Below, piece by piece: positions 30,301 to 37,598 of a stretch of 64,000 bases of DNA. Made by a program: the position numbers and the translations under genes. This stretch comes from Odontocerum albicorne (taxonomy: Eukaryota; Arthropoda; Insecta; Trichoptera; Odontoceridae): contig OX463856.1 of assembly GCA_949825065.1 (NCBI GenBank), forward strand, positions 13,267,238-13,331,237. The letters are read 5' to 3'. Each line of letters begins with the position of its first letter. The stretch's first letter is position 1. The notes below the pieces were generated by a model. It was not told the DNA's origin, made no database searches, and saw only the letters and a program-made list of their open reading frames with translations.

Positions 30301-33283
30301 CATTTGTTTGAATATATTGATGGCGCCACACCAGGTCATAATTTTTCAGGTCAAATAGGAAAGGAACTAGAAAAATGTGAAGAAAAACCGATTGTGAAGT
30401 TTCAGAAAATTACGACAGAAATATCTGATCCATCCACTCAATATTTGAGTACAGATCAATTATATCAGTATAGAGTTGTCTCAGCAATCTCAACTGAAGT
30501 GTTTCCTGAAAATTTTCCCAATAAAGCCCCAGGAGAAATGTCCCACGCTAGGTGGCTTACACGAGGTAACAGAATTCTGCGACTCTACGTTTCTACAGAG
30601 GCTCCTTCAGAAAAAAACTTATCACTTTGGCAGCTTGTGTTGTTAAAGTTTATGCTCCAACTTGGTTCGCAATAAAGTGTCATCTCACTTGCAAACATGG
30701 ATCTCGTCATATATGGAAGTTAATTTCGCTGTCCAGATATTTACCAGATGAACTCAAAACTATAGTAGATCCTGTTATACAAAGAAAAAACTACTTTTTT
30801 CATCTGGAAAACGTACTGCTAGCGATGTTAATTGATCCTCAAAAGCATCTGAGAGAACTAGCTGCACGCCGGATTCTGAAAGCTCACAGCGTGCACGGTA
30901 AGAAAATCAGACTCCAAATTCCAAATATAAATCTTGAAGCCGCCGCTTACTATGATCTTATAAACTGGCAGTCAAACATCACTAAACCACCAATTCAACA
31001 AGTGTCTGACGAAGATCTTCAGTGGTTCATAACACATGGGGGTGAAGGTGAACTGCCTCTTCTGCATTTGCCCTGTCATATGCGAGCAGTTGAAAGATCT
31101 GTGAAGACTGTCACAGAAGCCTCTGCAACTTTGTGTTCGAGAACAACAAGAGAAGGATACATTAAAGTTAAGATAGTATCTCGTAGTGCATTCCCACAAT
31201 TTGAGAGTAAAAAGGATTTTGTTTCTAACTAGTTATAAAGTATAACTATGTAATAACTTCCTTTTCTTTTTAATACATTAATACTTACCTTAAACAGTTG
31301 TTTTATTATAAAAAAGTAAAATTTGAATGAAGTAATATGCCTGTATAAAGAGATAAATTGTGGTTTTTTTTTCTGAATTTTTCATAATTTCAAGGTCAAT
31401 CCGGACACAGAAGGTGTTGTCTAATTGTTATGACACTTTGTATATAGTTAAAATACGAGTATGTTATTTAGCAACCTTTTTTCACTATTACATTTTGATT
31501 AAGGCAACTTATTTTACTTTCATGCGTTTGTGGCCCAGCCCATTAAATATATTATGTTGGTGTAATTATCCACTGGAATCTATGTAACATACTCGTACTG
31601 TAGCTCTTTGTACGTGTGTCCAACGTATTACACTTCTCAACTTTTCTCTGGATATGAGAGCTTAAATGGATATGAGAGCTTTTCCTATTATTAACATGTT
31701 ATTATCCATCAAGATCATTTAATTTTTGTATTTTAGACATAGTGTTCGCTTTGGTGAGCACGACTATACCAAGGCTAAAGACTGCAAATTTATTTATGAT
31801 GAAGAGATATGCAACGAAAAGCCCGTCATTATCGAAATTGAATCCATCCTGGCCTACGAAGACTACCGCCCTCCTCCACCCAGAGATTATTATGAACCAC
31901 CGCCGGCTACAGATCGAAGGAACGACATTGCTTTAATACGACTAACTTCTGATGCGCCTTACACAAGTAAGAAATATAATTTAAAAACTGTGTTATCAGA
32001 TTAAATTTGCTTGTGGGCAAGTGGTAAAATTAATAACGAACGTGGTCTAAGTCTAAAACAAACCCTGCTTTGATTCCTGGCGGATTTATTTCCGGACTGA
32101 TTTTACTGTAAAACTGTCTCAGTCATTCGATATTGTTCACCCTACACACGCACCTATAAGTCGTAGTTTTGTGCTCACTTCATCATTGACTCTTTCCTTT
32201 TTCATGTATTTTATAACCATTCGTACTTCTTCTAAACTATTCTCATTCATTCTCCAAACGCTCGTTATTTTCAACTTTACTAGACTTACCGTTATTTCTA
32301 CTACTATAACCACTCTCGTACAGTTCTTTAAAATATGTCTTCCATCTTGAGCGAATCATTCCTTCTTCTGACAAAACCTTTCATTATTATCTTTGTTCCA
32401 TTCATACAACCAGTATATTTTTTTCTCGTATTTTACTTACAAAATATTTTCATATTTCCCTCCGCGTTCATGTCCAACTTTCTGCCCTCTTCATCTCTAA
32501 TTTTCTTCTTCTTTTCCTCAATCAATCGTTTTGTTTTTATCTTTTAGACTTTGTTCTCTCTCTTTCCAAACTTCCTTTCCTGCTCCTGGACAACCATGAA
32601 CTTGTTGAATATTTATTTATTTTATTTTTTTGGTGTTGAATTTTTTTTCTCTACATCACGAATATAAATCCTCCACCTTTAACTAAAAACTTTGTTAAAT
32701 ATTGTATGGTTTTGGACGAGATCGATACTATTTGATTAGCAATAAACCCACTATATTAGTTATCTAAATATTTATTTATCTAAATATTAATTTATTTAAA
32801 CCCACTATATTATATATAAAATAAATAAATTATCTAAATATTAATTTCGCATGTGTTCCAGACTTCATTCGTCCCATCTGTCTACCAACGTCTGACATTA
32901 CACTTACGAACAGCTCTGATGATATATACTTAGAAACAGCCGGCTGGGGCCACGTTGATAGGAAAAATTCCAGCAAAGTGAAACTTTATATATCCATCCA
33001 TCTACGTTCAATGGATATTTGTCGAAAGGAGTATGTGAATACGCAGAGTAGAATATTCAAAACAAAGTTGTGGGATAAGCAGATATGCGTTGGTGGAACT
33101 GAGGGGAAGGACTCATGCAGAGGAGATTCTGGGGGACCGCTCATGGGACTTGAAGATGTTTTGTATGTACTGCATGGAGTCACAAGTTTTGGACCTTCAC
33201 CCTGCGCCATTGATAAGGTTCCTGGAGTATATACAAAAGTATTTTCCTACCTGGATTGGATCAAAACAAATATAAAACCATAA
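12264..33283 (+). CDS. Secreted trypsin-like serine protease (hemolymph/CLIP-protease type)
   Basis: This is the gene-level entry; recognised exons are 12264-12351, 26040 or 26044-26284, 31737-31966 and 32862-33283. The protein should be a secreted zymogen cleaving after Arg/Lys, as in insect hemolymph immune or clotting cascades. Exon 1 is a hydrophobic signal peptide (LTLTFLVCFFVS). A propeptide Cys (YTCGVQ) precedes the activation site DR|IFGG. The catalytic triad is intact: His in TAAHC, Asp in RRNDIALIRL and Ser in GDSGGPL. Asp six residues before the Ser, with SFG, indicates trypsin specificity. Exon 1 ends in phase 1. Joined directly to 26044 the frame is open and gives 326 residues, with a propeptide of only about 20. 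Relatives usually have a clip domain here, and no clip exon was found in the 13.7-kb intron. The exact family member cannot be named. Confidence 0.88.
12352..13059. other. Start of protease intron 1, with a small tandem repeat
   Basis: At 12537-12630 a 32-bp unit (TAGTAATAATCTGCCAATAA then TTACGTGTTTAT) is present in about three imperfect copies. Nothing else is recognised. Confidence 0.55.
13060..13600 (-). pseudogene. LINE reverse-transcriptase fragment
   Basis: Frame 13489-13247 reads LPIDILKETG, LLNKCLLVKDIPDDWKSKTV, ILLHKKSDQGDLKNYHSISL, the fingers region of an RTE/Jockey-type reverse transcriptase. Further down, near 13140-13090, VDFSKAL with YDSVEAL corresponds to motif A. Frameshifts and the short length show a dead fragment lying antisense in the protease intron. 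Confidence 0.75.
13711..13955. repeat. 49-bp tandem repeat, 5 copies
   Basis: Five consecutive 49-bp units start at 13711, 13760, 13809, 13858 and 13907. The unit begins CACATTTGTGAAAGTAAATA and ends TCTACAAGTTTG. The copies are nearly identical (the first begins with T and the third has CTCCCATC), which suggests recent expansion. Confidence 0.95.
14540..14730 (+). pseudogene. LINE C-terminal remnant
   Basis: The frame reads MMKKRTLRWCGYVERMNEEC, then NANVS and a RRDRGIPRYGW block. This corresponds to the LRWFGHVERM....GRGRPxxxW tail common in insect LINE polyproteins. In-frame stops interrupt it. A related stretch occurs at 23030-23340. Confidence 0.5.
14849..15731 (-). mobile_element. Rearranged mariner element with about 200-bp inverted ends
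   Basis: The two ends, about 14849-15048 and 15523-15731, are inverted copies of one another with few differences. They include TTAGGTGTTA/TTGGGTGTTA tips, the block AATTTTCTTTCGAATGACGT and even the start codon region (ATGGAATGTC). Normal mariner terminal repeats are about 30 bp. The transposase reads leftward from 15559. The left arm has therefore replaced the 3' part of the element with a second copy of the 5' part. Confidence 0.75.
15060..15559 (-). pseudogene. Mariner transposase, N-terminal part and small central fragment
   Basis: The start at 15559 gives MECQVDESEHFRHLLLFAF, AARDICEVYGEDPMDERTAR, RWFLRFKDGNFDLKDMERSG and RPVDFDEDRL, the paired helix-turn-helix DNA-binding domain of mariner transposases. 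It is open for 108 codons. Downstream in another frame, about 15190-15085, comes LLARHQATRGHKQRFLYRII, TGDE, which contains the first catalytic Asp region. The rest of the DD34D domain is missing, so it cannot be an active transposase. Confidence 0.85.
15830..16182 (+). repeat. 48-bp minisatellite, about 7 copies
   Basis: The GCAAAGAGCTTATT core recurs at 15869, 15916, 15962, 16010, 16058, 16106 and 16153, so the period is 46-48 bp. A consensus unit is AATAGTTTATCTCATTTTAA then CGATATTGTTGTGCAAAGAG. The same unit forms a second array at 20470-20648. Confidence 0.9.
16640..17115 (+). repeat. Dispersed repeat D, copy 1
   Basis: The copy shares with 19905-20425 a long ordered match: TTTTATCACTAGACCCGTGC, the CATGTA...TTTTCAG block, TTACGACATT-like motifs, CGACACATCAACTGACAG and AAAGTGAAAATAGTGCGAC. 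A 48-bp minisatellite accompanies both copies, on opposite sides. It is probably a non-autonomous element; its ends are not resolved. Confidence 0.65.
17226..17382 (+). mobile_element. SINE-A copy (5'-truncated)
   Basis: The copy begins within the tRNA-like head at CCGGAGATTGCGGGTTCGAT (box B), continues CCCCGCTGGAACCCAGAT and then the body GATTCCAGTCTGGTT ... TTTCTGGTTGGTTG ... AGATATTGCCACATAGCAAT. The same arrangement recurs many times in the window. Confidence 0.8.
17560..17960 (-). pseudogene. Probable LINE remnant
   Basis: The reverse strand near 17700-17640 reads MLLCWWTLTYGSESWTWQK, resembling the LxYGSExW motif of the reverse-transcriptase tail in insect LINEs. The flanking sequence is too degraded to extend. 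Confidence 0.4.
18184..18782. mobile_element. piggyBac-like miniature element with TTAA flanks
   Basis: TTAA occurs on both sides (18180-18183 and 18783-18786). The left end reads CCCTTCCTGTCCTGTGATG; the reverse complement of the right end reads CCTTTCCCTTCCTGTGCT. Each end has a subterminal short palindrome, GTGTAGCTAGTACAC and GTGTATTCAATACAC. It is 599 bp long without a transposase. The TTAA target is the piggyBac hallmark, but TTAA is common in AT-rich DNA. Confidence 0.5.
18787..19904. other. No recognised gene; SINE-tail trace
   Basis: Only a short SINE-A tail-like stretch (ATGTTATACTGTACATACAC, about 19376) and repeated AT-rich motifs are seen. TATAAAAG at 19032 has no convincing downstream gene. 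Confidence 0.4.
19905..20425 (+). repeat. Dispersed repeat D, copy 2
   Basis: This is the second copy of the repeat at 16640-17115, in the same orientation, starting near the TTTTATTACTAGACCTGTGC block. It is followed 45 bp later by the 48-bp minisatellite, whereas in copy 1 the minisatellite lies upstream. Confidence 0.65.
20470..20648 (+). repeat. 48-bp minisatellite, second array (about 3-4 copies)
   Basis: The units carry GATATTGTTGTGTAAAGAGC followed by ATATTACAATAGCTTA. They are related to the array at 15830-16182. Confidence 0.85.
21099..21556. repeat. 15-bp minisatellite, about 30 copies
   Basis: The unit is CTGGTTGATATGGAA with alternating CTGGCT and CTGGTT forms, giving a 30-bp dimer in the right half. 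Because 15 is divisible by three and the unit has no stop in several frames, it reads open as MELVDMELAD, LIWNWLIWNW and, in reverse, ISQFHINQFH. No start context or flanking exon supports translation. Confidence 0.95.
21860..22380 (-). pseudogene. RTE-like LINE 3'-terminal remnant
   Basis: On the minus strand the segment resembles the polymerase tail of insect LINEs with a YFGHIMRR-like motif (near 22110-22080) and IPWAGMRTN (near 22210-22180). Plus-strand open frames over it are shadows. Stops and frameshifts are present. Confidence 0.5.
22505..22840. repeat. 89-bp tandem repeat, 4 copies
   Basis: Copies start near 22510, 22590, 22679 and 22768. Each has ACCAATTGGCCGATGATCAG, TACTTTTGGCAACCGAGA and GCGCTCAGCACCCAACT. 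The first copy is shorter and more divergent. Confidence 0.9.
23030..23340 (+). pseudogene. LINE C-terminal remnant
   Basis: The frame gives KMKKSVLR then FGHVERMN then ETLAEQIYGTNVSGVRGRGR PSKG, the GHVERM...GRGRP tail of insect LINEs, with in-frame stops. It is the same family as 14540-14730 and is probably the partner of the minus fragment at 24330-24500. Confidence 0.6.
23668..23726 (-). mobile_element. SINE-A head fragment
   Basis: On the reverse strand CTCCGTGGCGTAGTTAGTCA precedes an altered ...CCAGCTCGGGTTG, corresponding to box A through box B of SINE-A. Confidence 0.5.
24130..24241. repeat. 47-bp tandem repeat, about 2.4 copies, running into a SINE head
   Basis: The unit GTTATGTACACTGACGACCT then GCCACTGACGTAATGC... 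starts at about 24130, 24177 and 24224. The last copy passes directly into GACCTCCGTGGCTTAGTTG, a SINE-A head (to about 24270), so the repeat unit may include a piece of SINE-flank junction. Confidence 0.8.
24330..24500 (-). pseudogene. LINE C-terminal remnant
   Basis: The minus frame gives ILMYASEIWTWQKGGRNF, TDSVLGMYNELMEE, corresponding to the YGSExWT...LGHVERMNEE region of the family seen at 14540 and 23030. Confidence 0.5.
24544..24772 (+). mobile_element. SINE-A, nearly complete copy
   Basis: This is a good reference copy. The head is CTCCTTGATCTAGTTGTTAA (box A region), then CCCGGAGATTGCGAGTACGA (box B), then TTCCCGTTGGAACCCAGAT. The body is GGATTCCAGTCTGATTTTCA, GACCTCTTTAACATCTTTCT, GGTTGGTTGGAAG and CGCCAGGCTAGACTATACAA. 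The tail is AATATAATATAATACAATAC. Box A and box B identify it as RNA polymerase III, tRNA-derived. Confidence 0.85.
24883..25147 (-). mobile_element. SINE-B, nearly complete, with (GAT)n tail
   Basis: Read on the minus strand, the head is GATGCGTAGCCGCGCGGTTA (box A), then GTGCGGAAGATCGTCGCTTC and AAACTCCGCACTG (box B). The body includes TATGACTTCGATCATATCTA and AGGGGATCCTTGACTACGAG, and it ends GCAATGATAATGATGATGAC. Such GAT-type tails are characteristic of RTE-mobilised elements. Confidence 0.8.
25150..25298 (-). mobile_element. SINE-A copy
   Basis: On the minus strand the degraded head (GGCTGGTGAGACACCATC, GAAGCTGTGGGTTCGATTAC) is followed by TTGGAACC and the body CCACATGGTAATAATACCAC. 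It lies directly next to a SINE-B copy. Confidence 0.65.
25299..26039. other. 3' end of protease intron 1, no recognised element
   Basis: The sequence is AT-rich. I checked it for a clip exon: no Cys-rich open segment flanked by splice sites is present. A 41-bp exon-like piece at about 25689-25729 gives a stop in the needed frame. Confidence 0.5.
26040..26284 (+). CDS. Serine protease exon with activation site and catalytic His
   Basis: The exon encodes DADFKKLLLNNYTCGVQEPQ, DRIFGGTEANLDQYPWMALV, ACGGTLIGKRYVITAAHC. Two acceptors are possible. TTCTTAG|GAAG (exon from 26040) starts in phase 0. GGAAG|ATGC (exon from 26044) accepts the phase-1 end of exon 1 in frame. The first has the better polypyrimidine context but needs an unseen intermediate exon. 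The donor is CC|GTAAGT at 26285. Confidence 0.9.
26633..27757. repeat. 32-bp minisatellite, about 35 copies, in protease intron
   Basis: The unit is 32 bp: ACTCCTATAGAATACCCTTC then TAATCCTTATTT. Variants (CTGTAGAATA, CTATAGACTGCC, CTATTAATACC) recur in the same order about 345-350 bp apart (for example TAGACTGCCC at about 26899 and 27243), showing higher-order duplication of about eleven units. Confidence 0.95.
27758..28979. other. No recognised gene; hAT-like terminus at about 28290
   Basis: CAATGGTTCGCAAACTATGG (about 28288) resembles a hAT transposon end, but no matching opposite end was found. 28560-28850 may be the upstream part of the decayed ORF that follows. Confidence 0.35.
28980..31232 (+). 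pseudogene. Decayed ORF of an arthropod transposon-like family (possible DDE transposase)
   Basis: A chain of plus-strand fragments reads as one protein. They are VLPTYEEVIKFYEW...IEDIWRRASIPTVSH (29150-29320), VLFDILSCKCKEMNECSCPR (about 29430-29500), QSFLTDQRTSRKMMIG (about 29510-29560), YGVSDRAAAAIASAVLHDI (29790), AIGCDGTNVNIGKYGGVIRL (about 30170), PFRHLFEYIDG (about 30290), ARWLTRGNRILRLYVSTE (about 30550), SRYLPDELKTIVDPVIQRKN (about 30735) and PCHMRAVERSVKTVTEAS (about 31070-31125). At least four in-frame stops and three frameshifts (near 29660, 30290 and 30640) break it. I recall the same motif order in many uncharacterised multicopy arthropod proteins. The C/C..C cluster could bind zinc and GCDGTNVN may hold a catalytic Asp. 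The family is unnamed here; no terminal repeats were found. It lies in the protease intron, sense orientation. Confidence 0.65.
31233..31736. other. End of protease intron, nothing recognised
   Basis: AT-rich sequence leading to the acceptor TTTTAG at 31731-31736. Confidence 0.5.
31737..31966 (+). CDS. Serine protease exon with catalytic Asp
   Basis: The acceptor TTTTAG ends at 31736. The frame continues HSVRFGEHDYTKAKDCKF, then an insertion rich in Pro/Tyr (YRPPPPRDYYEPPP), then RRNDIALIRLTSDAPYT. The Cys pair (KDC, EEIC) matches the extra disulphide loop of clip-type proteases. The donor is A|GTAAGA at 31967. Confidence 0.92.
31967..32861. other. Protease intron, pyrimidine-rich, possible antisense LINE trace
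   Basis: 32150-32580 is strongly C/T-rich. On the minus strand a faint VWRMNENSLEEV (about 32270-32230) could be the VERMNE motif of a decayed LINE, but this is weak. Confidence 0.3.
32862..33283 (+). CDS. Serine protease last exon with catalytic Ser and stop
   Basis: The acceptor TTCCAG ends at 32861. The frame gives NFIRPICLPTSD, ETAGWGHVD, MDICRKEY, WDKQICVGGTEGKDSCRGDS, GGPL, SFGPSPC, PGVYTKVFSYLDWIKTNIKP and the stop TAA at 33281. All catalytic-domain cysteines expected for this half are present. Confidence 0.95.
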
Positions 33284-33356
33284 ATTTGACTTTTGACCAT
33301 TTCTCATATATTTTTTGGTTTTTTTTTTTGAAAAAAAGTTCTTACGAAATATTAAA

Positions 33357-33362
33357 AATAAA
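33357..33362 (+). terminator. Poly(A) signal of the protease gene
   Basis: AATAAA lies 74 bp after the stop codon in an A/T-rich 3' region, a normal distance for an insect gene. Confidence 0.55.
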
Positions 33363-33388
33363 ACTATATATTTATATAGTACCTAAGT

Positions 33389-33814
33389 CATTGTTACTTA
33401 ACCTGTGAGTCGCGACCCCCCAAGAGGGTCGCGACAGTAAAAAATATCTAAGTGTACGAAATAAAAATAAAATATTTTCTTAGAAAAACGGATATATTTT
33501 TTAAAACACAATCCAAGTCTTTATTATACATTGTTAACTCCAATAGTTACTTCATATATATTATTATACCATATACAACTAGCTAGAGGTACCGTAAGTT
33601 ACGTAATCATAATCAAACTGTTAGCTGTCCTGTTAGTGATGTAAAACTGTAGATATCCTTACCTGATGAGCCTCATTGTCTTTGTGCTAATACGAAATTT
33701 GTGCAGTCACGTGTACATGCATCAAGTTTTTTTTATAGGGAGGTGGTGAAATCCTTATTATGTTTTATTTTACCTTTTGGGGGGTCGCAAAGTTTAAAAA
33801 GTTGAGGAACATGG
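33389..33814. mobile_element. Non-autonomous hAT-like element (GTCGCGACCCCC ends)
   Basis: The left end is CATTGTTACTTAACCTGTGA followed by GTCGCGACCCCC; the right end, reverse complemented, is CCATGTTCCTCAACTTTTTA ... TTTGCGACCCCCC. Such TTCTCAACC plus GTCGCGACCCCC ends are typical of hAT miniatures. The flanks ACCTAAGT and ACTTTAGC could be an eroded 8-bp duplication. It lies just after the protease 3' end. Confidence 0.65.
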
Positions 33815-35259
33815 ACTTTAGCTGAATATAATATTGTAAGTTCATTTGTTATACTTAAACAATGTATGCACGTTTAAGCACAATAATTCCTTCATTTTCA
33901 CATATAGTTAGTGCCAAGAAAACAGGGTTTAAATAAAGTTTATGCAAAATAGATGTTCATTTAAAAAATTATAGATATTGTATTATAACTAAGTTTAAAA
34001 GAACTATTAAAACACGTATATAAATAAAAATAATAAATGAAATGTGATACAATAATAGTCAAGAAACAAAATACAACGATGTTGTCAGTACAAAAAAATA
34101 CTGGTTTCACTCGTTTTACGCGATTAATTGGTTCTGGAAAAAACCGCATAACTAGATTAACGGGTTAAGTGAACTGATCTTAATCTTAAGACAATTTTTT
34201 TTCAATTCATTTTAACGGCCGGAGCCTTTACTATTATCTAATTTAAAAAAATAACAGAAATTAAACGGAGGAATACCCGTAATGATGATTTCTTTCCATG
34301 TCCGGATCACCAACTATGCCATGTGTTTCATGTAGGAAACAATATACCATAGGTCGCCCAATCAGGTCCTACCCAGAGCATGTAGTCCCGATGTTCGGAT
34401 AAACCAGCATACTCGTATGTCGTGAATCCTGTTTATTCCCGCAATCGCATTCAGCGCCACCTTCGTTCCAAAAACCAATCTCTCACACAAGTTATTGGTA
34501 TGTTGCAACGCAATAGAAAATTCTTTATTACACTTCGATGGAAAAATAAAAAAAAATGGCCTGCCTACTTAAAGTGAATTCGTGTAAATGGATACCGCGT
34601 AAATCAGAAGATTGATATACAACAAGTCCGGTTTAAAGCTACAGGAGTTGCTCACGATATGTTGCTGGGTCTACTGTGTGCTTATCGTATCGTATATCAT
34701 ATCAAAATATGGCATAATTAAGTATTTACGAGTATATAAGTAAACGGTACAATGTACATTATAACAAAATAAATAAAAAATAAAAGAGTTAGTAGTGAGT
34801 GCTCAATACATTAATTAAAAAAATGTACGAAAAAAAAGTACACAATTACAACAAAAAGAATCGGAATGAAATAGGTATCAAGAGTATAAAACCACATGTT
34901 ACAAAAATAATACGGGGCCGTCCACAGGCGCACAACCCGCAAAAATATAAATCATTGAATAACAAATTTTAAACAAAATACAAATTGAAAATAAAATATA
35001 AAAGACGATAAACAGGTATAACTTCACAACTCTTCACCACGCGGAAATACTCACAAAAAAGTACGATAAACGTCTTATTAAAAAAAACACGATAATCAAT
35101 TAAAAAGCAGTCAAAAATGTTCTTCAATAGTCCTCGAAAGACACGTGGAATCCCATTTGAAGGCTCGGATATTCGGAAGTGCGTTTTCAGGCACTCCTTA
35201 TAGATCAGCTACTTCAAAAATATCCGAGACTGCGATACACTCATTTCCGGTCCTGTGTA
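33815..35259. other. No recognised feature
   Basis: AT-rich intergenic sequence. Two TTTTACGCG/TACCGCGTAAA-like motifs about 500 bp apart (34120 and 34600) hint at another element's ends but do not pair convincingly. Confidence 0.35.
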
Positions 35260-35267
35260 GTCTAGGT

Positions 35268-35690
35268 CAGTGCTCCGCAACCTTTTCTCACCTGCGACAC
35301 ACCAACATTCTTCCTAGAATTCCGCGGCACACCAAAAGCTAAAATATATAGTATAACGCATGCGCATGAGTCTTAAGCGACGCGCATAAGGGTAATTTTT
35401 CTTTCTCTATGACTAATTTTGTGCGGCCATGGTGTGTACAAAGCACACTACGCAGTTTTCAACCGTTGGCACCAGGCGCTGGGGGACCATTGAAAAATTA
35501 TTTAGTTATAATAATTATTCTATACTACATTTTGAAAAATAGACAATATTATGAAAATTAATTTGTCATTGTGTATTGAATACATAATGAAAAATTGTAA
35601 AATGTCAAATATATTGAATTTGACCGCGGCACACCTGTATCCGGCTCACGGCACACCAGTGTGCCACGACACACCGGTTGCGGAGCACTG
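35268..35690. mobile_element. Non-autonomous hAT element with perfect ends and perfect 8-bp target duplication
   Basis: The 15-bp terminal repeats CAGTGCTCCGCAACC (35268-35282) and GGTTGCGGAGCACTG (35676-35690) are exact inverted copies. Both flanks are GTCTAGGT (35260-35267 and 35691-35698). The body is 423 bp with repeated CGGCACACC motifs near both ends and no transposase. Every criterion for a hAT miniature is met. Confidence 0.92.
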
Positions 35691-35790
35691 GTCTAGGTAT
35701 GGAATAATTCGCAAAATAATTTATTCTACAATTTTCACATGAAAACGTATCTTCCAGCCTGGTAATTCTTATCGGAACTTGAATGCTAAT

Positions 35791-36700
35791 CTATTCCAAG
35801 AATTTTATACAATCCAACATTGCATTCACGATTTTGAAAAGTACAATCAAGTCCACTAATGTTCGCCGATCAGAGAAACTTGTCAAGTTAAGGTTAGATA
35901 ACAACAAATTATAATTTATGTTATTCATATTCTGACCCATTTTAAAATTGACGTAGTGCAAAAACCTATGTTGGACTCTCTCCAGTTCACTGGAAGGGAT
36001 TGTATAATGGGGATCCCATGTACTAGAATTGTATTCTAATTTACTTCTCACCAAGGCGAACTAAATAAACTTAATCGCATGTGTTTCTTTAAATAGTTTT
36101 GAAATTCTAAGAATAAATCCCAACATTTTCAGGCAACTACTAATGAGTTTATAAATGTGATTCGAAAAGTTGAATCTAACACCTCAATCTCGTATCTTCA
36201 AAACTGTTTCCAATTCGTCACAATAAATTGAATAATTCAAATGTAGGGGGTTTTGTATCCTGAAGAAACTGATCTTCTGGCATCTCTTAGTGTTCAAGTG
36301 CAGTCTACATATTACTCTGATACCACAAAAACAACTTATCGAAACCAGTTTGCATTAAATTACAATCATCAATGCATCGGATGGCTTTGAATATCTTAAT
36401 ATCATCCGCAAAAACCAGAAATTCAAGTCCACCAAAACATGGATATATCGTTAACGAATACACTAAACAAAACCGGTCCCAAGTAAGATTCCCGGGGTAC
36501 ACCGTTTGTTGGATTGGTTTTCCTCAATATTATGTCATTTATATTCACATCAAGACTCTTTCCAGAAAGATTCGACATAAACCATCCCAAAAAACTGCCC
36601 TCAATTCCATGTTTAGACAATTTAGAAATTACAGTCTCATGATCGACCTTATTGAAGGCCTAACTAACGTCTATACATATATACAGCATCAACTTCAAGA
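35791..36700 (-). pseudogene. LINE reverse-transcriptase pseudogene (same broad type as 39001-41862)
   Basis: From the right, KHGIEGSFLGWFMSNLSGKS, NGVPRESYLGPVLFSVFVND (motif B), then FADDIKIFKAI (motif C, in another frame), then MVRSKLEYNSSTWDPHYTIP and ELERVQHRFLHYVNFKMG. The order equals the thumb and downstream region of the intact LINE nearby. Frameshifts separate the blocks; the 5' half is gone. Confidence 0.85.
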
Positions 36701-36833
36701 CCAGTACCAGTATTCAGCACCTCTGCCACGTGATTTGTTTAAAGTAACAAATTTGTGGCGGTCGACTTTTTAGGGAAGAAGCCATGCATGCTGATAAAAG
36801 CCGTAATTCACTAAAAATTCGATCCAACTCTAA

Positions 36834-37598
36834 TCGTGATATTTTCCCTATTTGTGGTCACCAAAGGGTGTATTTGGGGCAAGAAAGAGTCAAATCCGTC
36901 AAAACGGTGCATTTTAGTCTATGTTCACATTGAAACCTTAAAAAATGACACCTTTACTGTGATATTTTCCATATTTCCTATATTTATGGTCCACATTGGA
37001 TGTAGTTGGGGCAAGAAAGATTCAAATCCGTCAAAACGGGGCATAATTGTCTATATTCACGTCAAAAAAGTGAAAAATTACACTTTTACCGTGATATGTT
37101 TCATATTTGCTCTATTTATGGTCAAAAACGGTTGAATTTGGTGCAAGAAAGAGACGAATCCGTCAAAATGGGGCATGTTTGTCTATATTCACGTTAAAAC
37201 AGTGAAAAATGACACTTTTACCGTGATATTTTCCATATTCACAAAGGGTATTTTTGGTGCAAAAAAGAGTCAAATCTATCAAAACGGCGCATTTTAGTCT
37301 ATGCTCACGTCGAAACAGTGAAAAATAACACTGCTATCGTGATATTGTCCACATTTGCTGTATTCATGGTCAAAAGAGGGTGTATTTGGGGCAAGAAAAA
37401 ATCAAATCCGGCAAAACAGGGCATGTTCGTCTATGTTCACGTTGAAACATAAAAAAATTACACTTTAACCGTGATATTTTACATACTTGCTGTATTTTTT
37501 TATCAATATTTGGTGTATTTGGGGCAAAAAAGAGTCAAATCCATCAAAGCGGTGCTTTTAGTTTATATTCACGTTGAAACAGTGAAAAATTACTCAAT
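36834..37598. repeat. About 130-bp tandem repeat, 6 copies
   Basis: Copies begin with CGTGATATTTTCCATATTTG at about 36834, 36959, 37090, 37220, 37338 and 37469. Shared blocks are TTTGGGGCAAGAAAGAGTCA, AATCCGTCAAAACGG and GTTGAAACAGTGAAAAATTAC. Periods are 118-131 bp. The plus-strand open frames across it are incidental. Confidence 0.9.

Noticed and set aside
29761..30339. 192-codon minus-strand open frame
   Set aside because: It is antisense to the decayed transposon-like ORF and shows no family resemblance.
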